A stretch of DNA of 64,000 nt from Garcia nutans. Taxonomy: Eukaryota; Streptophyta; Magnoliopsida; Malpighiales; Euphorbiaceae. The stretch is taken from NCBI GenBank assembly GCA_947685225.1, contig CANTUV010000008.1, positions 36,758,001 through 36,822,000 of the forward strand, given 5' to 3'. Under the pieces are notes generated by a model. It had not been told where the DNA came from, made no database searches, and saw nothing but the letters and a program-made list of their open reading frames with translations. How positions within the stretch are numbered: position 1 is the stretch's first letter; each line of letters begins with the position of its first letter. Below are positions 10,601 to 24,797 of this stretch, one piece after another. Both the position numbers and the translations under genes were made by a program.

Positions 10601-13600
10601 AATAATTTCATCCTCGAAATTATCCAGTGTAGTAATAAATCATCCAAATCATTATTTTATCAAATTACACAATTTCTATTCTCCCCCTTAGGTTCATTCT
10701 TAATTTCCTTTTTACCATTCCCTAACACATCATTATACTATCTATTTACTCAAACAGTCACAACAGATTATTATATCTTCAATCGAATTGTCATTAGACA
10801 AATTAGTTCATCTCCTTAATATATATACACCACACACCTATTACACTCAAGATATCTGATCACTTCATTATCTTAAAAATATACTCTCATCACCTTAAAT
10901 TCAAATGTTAATAACTTTTATTTTAACATAATAATTTTACACATCTTCACTTTGATCCTACTCTTTATACAATTACCACATATTAATTTAATATCACCAT
11001 TATACAACAACAAAATCTTGTTTCCTTATTAAAATTCATTCAAATTGTACTATAACTAACACTTTTATCTTATAATTATTTGAAACTAATATAACTTAGC
11101 TCCTTTCATATGCATATACATATCAAAATGTTGTATTATGCACATTATCATATAGCTCGCATATTCTTAATACAACTACACACATTAAATTTCAATAAAT
11201 ACTTGTAAACTTATTACATTTCTGATCAATTGATCTAACTATCACAATATGACTATCACAACCTTATTCTATTCTAATCAACCTTTTGTCTATTTTAAAT
11301 TCATCAATCTGTTTTCAATTCATGACCTAATTCTATTAGGTCAAATTTATTCTCAAATTTTAATTCTCTTCGAATTCATCATTACAGATAATATTCACTT
11401 CCCCTAGTCTCGTTTACTTTACACATCATTTTCATCAACTTATTCATTTTATACCACTTTCAAACACATTTATTATAACTCTTACTCACATTTCATAATT
11501 CCTTTCATTTACCATTTTCTCACATTTCTTATAGTTACCCTATTTACACAAATCACTTTTCTTATACATCATTTAAAGCTCATCTTATTTTTACAATTCT
11601 CTTCTGTTTCCATACTTTCTATAATTATAAACAAATTTATAGTATAAAATTATAAGATACAACTATGAAAACCATAAGTCTTGACCATGTTTCTTGAAGC
11701 GTCACTATCAATCTCACCAAAACTATCCAACGGTCATGCCATAATAATGGTCACATCCATGGCTTATAAATAAATACTGCCCTTCTATCATTCTTCTTCA
11801 AACATTTCCAATCACAATGTTAAGTTCGTATCGCAAAAATCACATATTCATATTCTAATCTTTTGATACATAAAAAGTTAACACATTTCAGCTCTGTTTC
11901 AAAGCAATTTACTCTTGATCACTTAATCATCATTAGCCTAACTCATGTTTCAACAATATTATCATTAACATCTCTTACATATACACATTCGTTCATATGC
12001 TAATTTGCACAATTTCCATTTATTACTCCATTTCTAATCTATCTCTTATAAAAATTTTCATTCATTTCTTTTTTTTCAATTCCATACTTTCTTCATTATA
12101 CTTTCCTTTTTCCTTACAATCTCTTATTTATACGCATATACTTTAGGCCTAAAACACTATACAATCATGAAGTTCAGTTGTTAAAATAACAATTTCACCG
12201 TCCAGCTCTGTTCGGGTCTATTCTCAATCTCAATTCATCACATGACCTAACTCTATGCAGGTCAAGACCTAATCTCTCTTAGGCCTATTAATACATGTAA
12301 TATCATTCTCAATATCACCAGACACGTATTTGTATATGGTAGTAAACACTCAATAACATTTTTTTTTAATCATTCACATACACCTTCGTAAGTCATAATC
12401 ACAATGTGACTTACTTTCCACATTTTCTTACATATCATATTTGTGTTCATATAGAAAAAAAAAATCTCATCACACAAATCATACAATTATACTCAATTCC
12501 TCTTTTACATACAACCTATACAAAGTTAACATTTATCACCTTTTAGAGAATATTATCATTTCTCATTCTTTTGACATTACTTAGGTTATTCATCAATTCA
12601 ACATATATACACACTCTGACCACAACATAATTAACATCTTCCTTATTCAATCGCCCATCGGTTAAATAAGTTTCTTATTATATATATATATATATTTTTT
12701 TTCTAACACTTCACATAAATCTTAGTCACGTTTCCAATGTGACATCTCTCTCACATTTTTTTTTTGCATTGATCACACCTTTCTTATCCATTTTCATCAT
12801 TTCCAATTCAATTAACTAAAGTAACTCATTTTCACTTGCTTAATCATTTCCCTTTATTTTATAATAAATTTCTATATTATCAACCACATTATACCTTAGT
12901 TAGTACTTTTATAAGTAACATTACTCAGTCAAAATTACTCCCATGCTTATTAAACATTAAACTATCAATATCTAAACAATCCTCATCGAAATTCCCTTAC
13001 AACTCTAAATTTTCAATTTACTATTTTACTTAAACTTCATTCTATTAATCTCACTTTCAAGAGCTAACTTTATAAACATTATTTTTATATTAATATAACA
13101 TCAAAACAAATCACTTTCACAATTATGGAAACCTATTTCAAAATTTCAAATTTCATATAATACAACCAACAACATGAACCTCACCAAATCTCACCCATAT
13201 CACACTCTCAATCTTAAGATCATAACATTTACTTTTAAACAACACTAATTCATTTCCCTACACTAATTAACATCATCCATTTAGATACTTTAATTTTACA
13301 CACTAAACCCTAAATTATGCATCATTGTTCCGTAATAAATAATTCGCTATCATATATGATTTCACTCTTTGATTTTAATTATGAATTCTTTGTTAAAAAT
13401 TATTAAAAACTCCATATTCCTTCTATAATTATACCCATATGCATATAAATTTTTATAATTTTCTTCGTTCATTTGTCTGATAAAATTAATTTATTACTTT
13501 CTTACACAAAACTGCATGACTTCCTCAATTTCATGTCAATCTCATTTTTAATTTTTATATTCCTTACCAATTCTTTATAAAAGCTTGTAAACTTTTATCC

Positions 13601-14450
13601 ATGTGCACTTGACACATATATGGACTTATATTTAAAATTTTAAATTTTTCCAAGTTGATTTAATATATTTAAAAATTAAATCTTCCAAAATCAGAGAATC
13701 TATCTCTTTAATAATTTCTCTGGCAGCACCCGGTTGTCCATTTTTTTTCAGGTATCAAAAATTAATAAAAATTCAGGAAATTTAACCATATGTTATAGGA
13801 ATACATATGATATTGTGTGTAAATTTTTAGATTTTTATGAGTTGTTTTACCATAGTTTCTAGATTTATTTTTTTTTTCAATTTCTACAGATTCTGAGTTG
13901 TTGAAATTTTTCCAACAATCTGTGTTCTTCTATTTTTCTTAATTAGAGATCCATCTTTAAAACTTATAAACTTTTATACATTTGGATTCTAACATATAGA
14001 AAAACTTTCTATTAAATGTTCAAACTCATCCAACATTTCTAGATTTGTCCAACAATTCAGACAATATCACTTTGCAGTACATCTATAAAATTTTCTGTAA
14101 CTATCATGCTCATTTCTCAAACTTTTAATTTTTATATCTTAAATTATTTCCTAGATTGTTTTTATAATTTCACTTATTCATTAATTGAATCAGCTATAAA
14201 TTTTAAATTTCAAATAAAAGTTCCAAAAATTCTTAATCCATAATCTCTAGAATGACGTTTCCACTACGTCACTCTGATCTATGCAACCCAGACACCATCT
14301 CAACTCATATCCATTATATCAAATGGACATTGCCACATCAGGGATCAGATAAATTGTCAGTGCCAATGCATGCATTACAATTGAAAATTCATTTTTTTAT
14401 TCCAATTTTCTCTCTCTATCATGCCACCTAGGTCTAGAACATCAAACCTA
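10601..14450 (-). other. Non-coding interior of D/E
   Basis: This is about 3.85 kb of very AT-rich sequence with no recognisable gag, protease, RT, RNase H or integrase on either strand. It is clearly collinear with the interior of F/G at 24784-28247, apart from several deletions in the latter. Short runs such as CATTTTC/TTTCAC, the (TA)n at 12676-12695 and a GC-richer spot near 13722-13740 (ggcagcacccggttgtcc) stand out. The longest plus-strand ORF (12836-13033, 65 codons) is antisense and probably incidental. Confidence 0.75.
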
Positions 14451-14463
14451 GGCTATGATACCA
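14451..14463 (-). promoter_or_regulatory. Primer binding site of D/E
   Basis: The minus strand reads TGGTATCATAGCC, one mismatch from the initiator-Met type TGGTATCAGAGCC. It lies seven bases from the LTR end at 14471. Confidence 0.82.
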
Positions 14464-14470
14464 AAATAAA

Positions 14471-17400
14471 TGTAACACCCTTATACTCTATATACGTACA
14501 ATATATTTTTTCAGCATATGTAAAATACGCATATACGGCATAAAAATGTCACAGACCGATTTAATAAAAAATTTTACATTTATGTTTTAAGATTTCAAAT
14601 ACTAATATATAAAATAAATAGTATATAAATATTCTTTGCTTGTTATAGGAATCCAAAATAAATATTTTATATGAAAATCTCTGGAAAAAATTCGCCAGAG
14701 TTTTGTTTGTAATTTGAACGTTTCCAAAATTCAACAAAACACAACCTGCATAAAACAAAAACTCCAAATAAAATCAATTCACCAATTCACCAATACTTCT
14801 TAATTTATCCATATTTTCTCAAAATACTTATATATAGGTATATATATATATCAACATTATATATAAAATCCCATCTTAAACAAAATTATTCAAATCATTC
14901 TTTACAATTTTCAATATAAGCTTCAAAAACATATCATAACATATATAATATAAAAAATGTACATGCTGGCAACTGGCTCTGATATTGATGTACCCAAAAT
15001 AACTCTTCAAGCTCAATAAATATAAACCTAGACCGGACCAGGTCTAGTAAAACTCTCCGGCTCAACCAAAATGTCATTGACACCTGCACGACGAATTACA
15101 ATCGCGCTAAGCCGAAGCTTAGTGGTACAAACTTTGATAATAATAAAAATATAAAGTAATGCCAATGCACAATGCATATAGAGGTCACATCATTTCACTT
15201 TCTTATATTTTTCAAATATTTCATACTCACAACTCATAACATTATATTGCTCAATTGTATCACAATTCATAATTCACATTAAAGCAAAGACAAGTATGCG
15301 CTCAAAAAGGATCTAATATGCTATTCAAATTTCAGAGTTACTGCTTTGGTCCATAATGACACCATGTGTCTAGCCCGTAGGCAATATATATATCCACGAA
15401 TAATGTAACAACCCTAGTCTCTTAGACCTCAACCCGACTAGACCCTTAGGCCCCAGTATCTTGGTCCTCAACCCGACTAGACTGCTATGGTTTTTTAGGC
15501 TTACGACCCAGTCTTTTAATCCCAAAAATATCATATTTATCATTTATCAGCTGGGCTCGGCTTACGACCTAGTCTTTGAACCTGCCCAGCAATTCATAGG
15601 CATGCTTCCAAACCCAGAACTCTGAAAATTGAATAACATACTAGGCACACAATTAATTCATTTATCTATTATCAAATACTTTCACAATTCATTTCTCATT
15701 TTTTTTTCTCATAATCAAACTAGGCTCATTGCTTTATTTTCACATTTTTTTCTCATTTTTCTCATTTTTCACATCTTTCACATTTTTCTCACTTTTCTCA
15801 TTTTTTTCTCATTTTTATCAATATCAATTTATTTTATTATTCCACATATCTCATTTTTGCATTCACAACACATTACCCAATTACTTTGGGTATTTTCACA
15901 TAATATGCATATTTCACACTTTACACAATTTAGCCATTATCAATGGCTTTTCACAATGCATTTAACACATATATGACATTATAAATGTCATAGCACATTA
16001 TTCATACTCAATCAATGAACCAAGTAGCTTAACATATTTTTCAACCAAAATGTGTTAAGTCCAAATGTCATGCAAATATAAACATTATACTCAAAGTTTG
16101 TACATACCTCTACTAGCAACCCAAAGCAAGCTTAATACAGCCTCCAATCCTATCCTTCCAACTTGCCCTTCACCACTTGGATGAAGCAAATCAACCTCCC
16201 TCAATGCCTATACCAAATGTGATCATACATAATCATTTAATATCATATTCTAAGGTATTCTCAACATCAAACCATAATTAAACATCACTCTAAACCAAAT
16301 TCCAAAATTAAGCTTCACCTCACTTTAACTTTGAAAAACCATATCAAGCCATTTAAATTAGTGTTTTAAGTTTACTAATATCATTAAAAACATATTTTAA
16401 TACATTTAAATCATTTACATTATAACAATACACTCTTATACATAAAATCTCAAAAATGGCATAACCTTCCCCCGTTGAAGGTTTTCCATTCCAACACAAT
16501 CCATTACTCATTTCAAGCTTATATTCATCACTTTTAACACTAAACAACATGCTTAAACAAATAAAATCACACAATTCAACTACTTTGAAAAATCACTTTT
16601 CCAAAACCCTAAATCTCCACTTCCATTCTCAAACTCCAACCAAGCACAACCAAATCCAAATTTTGACTTTAAAATACTTGTTTATGTATCAAAACAACTC
16701 ATTTGGAATCAATTTACACAATTAAAAACCATGATTTCAAAACCCCAAAAATTACATAACCTTAAATTCTCTCTCTTCTCCAATCTTACCCAAACTCAAC
16801 CATTTCTTTAATCCAACCTTAAAATCATTAATAACCAATCAAAACAACTTCAATCATATCCAATTAAGCAATTAAATCATGCTACCATAGAATTCCAAAA
16901 TTTTCATAACACAATTTTCCATAGAATTTGAAATTTTGGTGAGAAAGCTTACCAATTGATGAACTTCTAAAACTCCACTTGAATCCTTAAAATATCTTCA
17001 ATTTTTGGAGTATGGAAGAAGCAAATGCCTCTCTTGAAGCCATGAAATTCGGCCTTGAAGGAAAGAAGAAGAAGAAGACTTTATTTTTTTTATTCCTCTT
17101 TCCTTTTAATTTTAAACCATTTATATATATATATTAAAATAATTTAATAATTAATTATTCAATTAATTATTTAATAAATTAAAAGTCCTAAATTTCCTCT
17201 TCCATTCAAAAATAATTTGTTTTTGAATTATTTTATTAATTTTAAATTTCTAAGATTTAATTACCAAAATACCCTTTTACTTTGACTTTTCTTTTAAAAA
17301 GTGTTGCCTTTTATATGTTATATATATTTTACATATATATCACATATATTATCCACTTTTTCATTTAAAACCCCTTCATTTTTCATTTAAAACTATTAAT

Positions 17401-17685
17401 TTAATTTATCCATTTAAATTATAATTTATTTTATCAAATTTCCAAAAATTAGAACTTTTCAAAAATTTAGGATATTACATATATGCACAAGTAATGTGTA
17501 TCTTATATACACATCAAATATACCTTATATGTGTATTAAATATTAAGTATGTAATATATTAATCCAACATATACAATTAATATACCATATATATATGTTA
17601 TATATACTATAGATATAGATATTGAGTATATACAATTTATATCTCCAAATACTTATTTAATTTCTCCAAAATCACGGATGTTACA
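14471..17685 (-). repeat. 5' LTR of D/E
   Basis: It opens TGTAACACCC and closes GGATGTTACA, and is collinear with 7376-10585 throughout, including the 206-base extension (17480-17685). Its double hairpin is at 15086-15122: the outer stem is damaged (GCACGAC against ATCGCGC) and the inner one intact (CTAAGC/GCTTAG). The small sense ORF is at 16353-16574. Confidence 0.87.
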
Positions 17686-19203
17686 CATTCTACATAATTT
17701 AGCCATTATCAATGACTTTTCACAATGCATTTAACACATATATGACATTAGTATATTATTCATACTCAATCAATGAATCAAGTAACTTAACACATTCTCC
17801 AACCAAAATGTGTTAAGCCCAAATGTCATGCAAATATAAACAATATATTCAAAGTTTGTACATACCTACACTAGCAACCCAAAGCAAGCTAAAAACAACC
17901 TTCAATCCAATCTTTTCAACTTGCCCTTCACCACTTGGATGAAGCAAATCAACCTCCCTCAATGCCTAAACCAAATGTGATAACAAATAATCATTTAGTA
18001 TCACATTTAATGACATTTCCAACAATAAACCATAATTACATATCACTCCTACAAATTTTTAAAAATTTAGCTTTTCCTTACTTCAACATTGGAATTCCAT
18101 TCTAATACAATTAAATTAGTGTTTTAAGTTTATTTATATTGTTAAAACAAATTTTAATACATTTAAATCATTTACATTATAAAAATACACTCTTATACAC
18201 AAAATCTCAAAAATGGCATAACCTTCCCCCATTGAAGGTTTTCCATTCCAACACAATCCATTACTCATTCCAAGCTTATATTCATCACTTTTAACACTAA
18301 ACAACATGCTTAAACAAATAAAATCACACAATTCAACCACTTTGGAAAATCACTTTTCCAAAACCCTAAATCTCCACTTCCATTCTCAAACTCCAACCCA
18401 ACACCACCAAATCCAATATTTGACTTTAAAATACTTGTTTATGAATCAAAACAACTCATTTGGAACTAATTTGCACAATTAAAGTTCATATTTTCAAAAC
18501 CCCAAAAATCCATAACCCTAAATTCTCTCTCTTCACCATTCTTTAACCAAACTCCATCATCTCTTCAATCTAACCTTAGAATCATTGTTAACTACCCAAA
18601 ATAACATCATACACACCAATTCTAACAATTATAACATACTACATCAAAATTTCAAAACTCACATAATCAAAATTTCCAAGGAATTCAAAGAAAAGAGATG
18701 GAAACTTACTAATTTTGGTGGAGATCACCAAAAATCCACTTGAAACTTGTTAAATCCTTCAATTTATGGAGTATGAAAGAATCAAATTCTTGGTCTAGCT
18801 CCCATGGAAAATTCGGCCTAAGGAAAGAGAAGAAGAAGAAGACTTTTAATATTTCTTTTCCTTCCATCTTTTTTTTAAACTGCATATATATATATATTAA
18901 AATAATTTAATATTTAATTATTTAATTTTTTTTAATAAATTAAAAGTCCTAATTTTTGTCTTCCATTAAAAAATAATTTATTTTTTTAATTATTTTATTA
19001 ATTTTAAATTTATAAGATTTAATTACCAAAATACCATTTTCTTTTAAAAAGTGTTGACTTTTATATATGTTATATATATTTTTCATTTAAAATCCCTTCA
19101 TTTTTCATTTAAAACCATTAATTTAATTTATTCTTTTAAATTATAATTTATTTTATCCAATTTTTCAAAAATTAGAAATTTTCAAAAATTCTAGGATGTT
19201 ACA
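17686..19203 (-). repeat. Element C LTR, second segment with its 5' terminus
   Basis: This resumes the LTR broken at 7375 and ends at 19203 with AGGATGTTACA. It lacks the 206-base extension of D/E, so C is of the shorter H type. The CAAGA at 19204-19208 should be its TSD. The right flank is F LTR sequence, so C inserted into F. C is either a solo LTR or the 5' LTR of a minus-strand element whose body lies outside the window. Confidence 0.8.
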
Positions 19204-19333
19204 CAAGATCTAGTAGAACTCTTCGGCTCTACCAAAATGTTCATGTCATCTGCACAATAAAATACAATCGCACTAAGCCGAAGCCTAGTGGTATAAACTT
19301 TGATAACAATATAGTCCAAATATAATGTCAATG

Positions 19334-19337
19334 CACA

Positions 19338-19373
<36 letters not shown>

Positions 19374-19375
19374 CA
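19334..19375. repeat. (CA)n(TA)n microsatellite in F LTR
   Basis: About 14 CA repeats run directly into about eight TA repeats. The matching place in G (about 28980-28993) has only a few units, so the expansion came after insertion. Confidence 0.9.
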
Positions 19376-19513
19376 CAACTTATAACATTATATCTCATTA
19401 TATTGCTCAATTGTATTACAATTCATAATTCACATTAAAGCAAAGACAAGCATGAGCTAAAAAAAAATCTAATATGCTATTCAAATTTCAGAGTTACTGC
19501 TTTAGTCCATAAT

Positions 19514-22472
19514 TGTAGCATCCTAAAATTTTTGAAAATTTCTAATTTTTTGAAAATTTGATAAAATAAATTATAATTTAAAAGGATAAATTAAATTAAT
19601 AGTTTTAAATGAAAAATGAAGGGATTTTAAATTAAAAAGTGGAATATATATGTGATATATATGCAAAATATGCATAACATATATAAAAGTCAACACTTTT
19701 TAAAAGAAAAGGGTATTTTGGTAATTAAATCTTATAAATTAAAAATTAATAAAATAATTCAAAAATAAATTATTTTTGAATGGAAGAGGGAAATTAGGAT
19801 TTTTAATTTATTAAAAAAATAATTGAATAATTAAATATTAAATTATTTTAATATATATATATATATGGTTTAAAAAAAAGATGAAAGGAAAAGAAATATT
19901 AAAGTCTTCATCTTCATCTTCTTCTTCTTCTTCTTCAAGGGACGTTTTCCATGGGAGCTTGAAGCTAAGATTTTGATTCTTCCATACTGCATAAATTGAA
20001 GGGTTTAACAAGTTTCAAGCAGATTTTTGGTGATTTCCACCAACATTAGTAAGTTTTCATCTCTTTTCTTTGAATTCCTTGGAAATTTGAATTATGTGAA
20101 AATTTGGATTTGTATGTAGTTTGTTATAATTGTTGGAATTGGTGTGTATGATGTTATTTTGGGTAGTTAACAATGATTCTAAGGTTAGATTGAAGAGATG
20201 ATGGAGTTTGGTTAAAGAATGGTGAAGAGAGAGAATTTAGGGTTATGGATTTTTAGGGTTTTGAAAACATGAACTTTAATTGTGAAAATTGGTTCTAAAT
20301 GAGTTGTTTTGATTCATAAACAAGTATTTTAAAGTCAAATATTGGATTTGGTGGTGTTGGGTTGGAGTTTGAGAATGGAAGTGGAAATTTAGGGTTTTGG
20401 AAAAGTGATTTTCCAAAGTGGTTGAATTGTGTGATTTTATTTATTTAAGCATGTTTTTTAGTGTTAAAAATGATGAATATAAGCTTGGAATGAGTAATGG
20501 ATTGTGTTGGAATGGAAAACCTTCAATGGGAGAAGGTTATGCCATTTTTGAGATTTTGTGTATAAGAGTGTATTTTTATAATGTAAATGATTTAAATGTA
20601 TTAAAATATGTTTTTAATAATATAAATAAACTTAAAACACTAATTTAATTGTAGTAGAATGGAATTCTAATGTTGAAGTAAGGAAAGGCTAAATTTTTGG
20701 AAATTTGTAGGAGTGATGTGTAATTATGTTTTAATGTTGGAAATACCATTAAATGTGATACTAAATGATTATTTGTTATCACATTTGGTTTAGGCTGTGA
20801 GGGAGATTGATTTGCTTCATCTAAGTGGTGAAGGGCAAGTTGGAAAGATTGGATTGAAGGTTGTTTTTAGCTTACTTTAGGTTGTTAGTGGAGGTATGTA
20901 CAAACTTTGAATATAATGTCTATATTTGCATAACATTTGGACTTAACATTTTTTGGTTGAAAAATGTGTTAAGCTACTTGGTTCATTGATTGTGTATGAA
21001 TAATATGCTATGACATTTGTAAAGTCATATATGTGTTAAATGCATTGTGAAAAGCCATTGATAATGGCTAATTTGTGTAACATGTGAAATATGCATATTA
21101 TGTGAAAATACCCAAAGTAATTGGGTAATGTGTTGTGAATGCAAAAATGAGATATGTGTAATAATGAAATGAATTGATATTGATAAAAATGAGAAAAGTG
21201 AGAAAAATGTGAAAGATGTGAAAAATGAGAAAAGTGAGAAAAAAAATGTGAAAATAAGGCAATGTGCCTAGATTGAATATATAAAAATGAGAAATAGATT
21301 AATAATGAGAAATATGAATAAATTGTGTGCCTAGTATGTTATTCAATTTTCAGAGTTCTGGGTTGGCGGCATGCCTATGATTGTCTACGGGCTAAACGCT
21401 GGAATGGTAAAAAGACTGGGTTGTAAGCTAGGCCAGCTGATAAATATGATATTTTTGGGGTGAAAAGACTGGGTCGTAAGCCTCAAAAACTGTAGCAGTC
21501 TAGCCGGGTTGATGACCAAGATACTGGGGCCTAAGGGTCTAGCCGGGTTGAGGTCCAAGAGACTGGGGCTGTTACATTATCCATGGATATATTGCCTACG
21601 GGGCTAGACACATGGTGTCATTATGGACCAAAGCAGTAACTCTAAAATTTGAATAGCATATTAGATCCTTTTTGGGTCCATGTTTGTCTTTGTTTTAATG
21701 TGAATTATGAAATATTTGAAAAATATAAGAAAGTGAAATGATGTGACATCTAAATGCATTGTGCATTGGTATTGCATTGAGTTATATTGTTATTATCAAA
21801 GTTTGTATCATTAGGCTTCGGCTTAGCGTGATTGTTTCCATCGCGCAGGTGACAGGGTAGACCCAGCTGAGCTAGAGAGTTCTTCTAGACCAGGTCGGGT
21901 CTAGACTTGTAGTTAAGCTTGTTGAGTTGCTATCGAGATCAGAAACACTGCCAGCAGCATGTATATATTTTTATGTTATTATACATTTTTTAGTTTTATG
22001 CATAATATATTATGTTTTGGATTTTACGTATTGTATATTATAAAGAATGTTTGGGTCAATGTATTTGAAATGGGAGAGTAAGTGTGTTTTAAATTATATA
22101 TATCTATATATATAAATGTTTGAGAAACTTGGTGAAATTGAGAAGTATGGTTGAGATGGTGATTTGAAATTATTTGGTAGTGTTTTCTTTTTGCAGGTTG
22201 TGTTTTGATAAATTTTGGGATGCCCAAAATACAGATAAAACTCTAGCAATTTTTTCTCAGAGATTATATATATATTATTTATTTTGGGTTCTTATAACAA
22301 GTAAAGAATATTTATATTCTATTTAATTTTTATATATTTAGAATTTGAAATTTTAAATTAGAAATATGAAAAATTTTTAGTAACCGGTCTGTGACATTTT
22401 TGTACCGTATATGCGTATTTTACATATGCTAGAAATATGTATTATACGTATATAGGGTATAAGGGTGTTACA
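19514..22472 (+). mobile_element. Solo LTR H (2959 bp)
   Basis: It begins TGTAGCATCC and ends GGGTGTTACA, with a perfect 5 bp TSD ATAAT at 19509-19513 and 22473-22477. No primer site, coding region or second LTR lies between, so it is a solo LTR left by LTR-LTR recombination. It inserted in the plus direction into the F LTR. It carries the cassette 21331-21664, a double hairpin 21811-21846 (one G-U pair in each stem) and a sense ORF of 76 codons at 20418-20648. Confidence 0.92.
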
Positions 22473-24783
22473 ATAATAACACCATGTGTCTAGCCCAGTA
22501 GGCAATATAACCATGGATAATCCAACTAGATCTGAGCTTATGACCCAGTCTTTTCACTCAGTCTAGCTTCAAGGATTTGTTTTGAGGCTTACGACCCGGT
22601 ATTTTCACCTCAAAAACATCATATTTATCAGCTGGACCAGGATTACGACCCGATCTTTTCACATGCCCAGCAATTCATAGGCATGCCATCAAACCCAGAA
22701 CTCTAAAAATTGAATAACATACTAGGCACACAATTTATTATATTTCTCATAATCAAATTCTTTCATAATTTCTTTATCAAAACTTTTCTCATTTTCTCAT
22801 GATCAAACTAGGCACATTGCCTTATCATATCATCTTTTTCTCACTTTTCTCATTTTTCACATCTTTCTCACTTTTCTCACCTTTCTCACTTTTTCTCATT
22901 TTTATCAATATCAATTCATTTCATTATACCACATATCTCATTTTTGCATTCACAACACATTACCCAATTACTTTGGGTATTTCCACATAATATACATATT
23001 TCACATTTTACACAATTTTGCCATTATCAATAGCTTTTCACAATGCATTTAACACATATATGACATTACAAATGTCATAGCACATTATTCATACACAATC
23101 AATGTACCAAGTAGCTTAACACATTTTCCAACCAAAATGTGTTAAGTCCAAATGTCATGCAAATATAAACAATATATTCTAAGTTTGTACATATCTCCAC
23201 TAGCAACCCAAAGCAAGCTTAAAACAACCTCCAATCTTATCCTTCCAACTTGCCCTTCACCACTTGGATGAAGCAAATCAACCTCCCTCAATGCCTATAT
23301 CAAATGTGATCATAAACAATAATTTAATATCACATTCTAAGGCATTCTCAACATCAAACCTTAATTTTACAACACTCCTACAAAATTTTAAAAATTAAGT
23401 CTTTCCTTACTTTAACTTAGCAAATCCATATTAACCCATTAAATTATTGTTTTGAGCTTATTTATATTATTAAAAAATATATTTTAATACATTTAAATCA
23501 TTTACATTATAAAAATACACTCTTATACACAAAATCTCAAAAATGGCATAACCTTCCCCCATTGAAGGTTTTCCTTTCCAACTCAATCCATTACTCATTT
23601 CAAGCTTATATTCATCACTTTTAACACTAAACAACATGCTTAAACAAATAAAATCACACAATTCAACCACTTTGGAAAATCACTTTTCCAAAATCCTAAA
23701 TCTCCACTTCCATTCTCAAACTCCAACCAAACACAACCAAATCTAATAATTAACTTTAAAATACTTGTTTATGCATCAAAACAGCTCATTTGGAATCAAT
23801 TTACACAATTAAAAACCATGATTTCAAAATCCCAAAAAATACATAACCCTAAATTCTCTCTCTTCACCAATCTTACCCAAACTCAACCATTTCTTTAATC
23901 CAATCTTAAAATAATTGTTAATCACTTAAAATAACTTCATCTATACCCAAATAGACTATTAAATCTTAGAACTTTAAAAATCTAAAACAAACATAATCAC
24001 AATTTCCATCAAATCCAAAGAAAGAAGTTGGAAACTTACTAATCTTAGTAGAAATCACCAAAAATTCACTTTAAACTTGTTAAATCCTTCAATAAATTGA
24101 GTATGGAAGAATCAAATTCCTTGGTTTTGCATCCATGGTGGCCGGCCCTTGTGAGAAGAAAAGGAAGATGAAGACAACTTTTAAATTTTCTTTTTCTTTT
24201 CATCTTTATTAATAACCATATATGTATTATAATATTTTAATATTTATTTATTTATTTAATAAATTAAAAGTCCTAATTTTCCTCTTTCATTTAAAAATAA
24301 TTTATTTTTTAATTAATTTAATTAATTTTGAATTTTTTAAATTTAATTACCACAATACCCTTTTTACTTTGACTTTTGACTTTTCTTTTAAAAAGTGTTG
24401 ACTTATATATGTTGTATATATATTACATATATATCACATATATATTTCACTTTTCATTTAAAACCCCTTCATTTTTTATTTAAAACCATTAATTTAATTT
24501 ATCCAATTTAATTATAATATATTTTATCAAATTTTCAAAAATTAGAACTTTTCAAAAAATTTAGGATATTATACATATGCACAAGTAATGTGTATCTTAT
24601 ATACACATCAAATGCACCTTATATGTGTATTAACTATATTAAATATGTAATGTATTAATCCAACATATATAATTAATATACTATATGTATATGTTATATA
24701 TACTCTAGATATATATATTGAGTATATACAACTTTTATATCTCCAATTACTTATTTAATTTCTCCAAAATCATTGATGTGACA

Positions 24784-24797
24784 ATTTTCTCTTCCTT
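24784..24797 (-). promoter_or_regulatory. Polypurine tract of F/G
   Basis: The minus strand reads AAGGAAGAGAAAAT directly before the 3' LTR. It is a slightly altered form of the D/E tract. Confidence 0.72.

Larger units (their letters stand above)
7376..17685 (-). mobile_element. Element D/E: complete LARD-like retrotransposon, 10.3 kb
   Basis: Two collinear LTRs (7376-10585 and 14471-17685, 3210 and 3215 bp) flank a 3.9 kb interior. On the minus strand the primer site is at 14463-14451 and the polypurine tract at 10600-10586, so the 5' LTR is the right one. The TSD is CATTA/CATTC. The interior holds no gag or pol, so it must have depended on proteins from another element. The LTRs differ by a few percent by eye. 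LARD (large retrotransposon derivative) describes it well; a deeply eroded coding element is the alternative, but element F/G carries a similar interior, which favours an established non-coding family. Confidence 0.87.
19204..24783 (-). repeat. F: 3' LTR of element F/G, split by solo LTR H
   Basis: The segments 19204-19513 and 22478-24783 join into one LTR that matches G (28849-31405), including unusual details such as the CACAACACA run and the TGTGACA end. The first 580 bases or so lie beyond C, left of the window. The right end (TGATGTGACA, 24783) abuts a polypurine tract, which makes this the 3' LTR of a minus-strand element. The sense small ORF is at 23470-23670. Confidence 0.82.

Noticed and set aside
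12836..13033. 65-codon plus-strand ORF shared with 26306-26503
   Set aside because: It is antisense to the elements, in AT-rich sequence, with no domain; its similarity follows from the related interiors.
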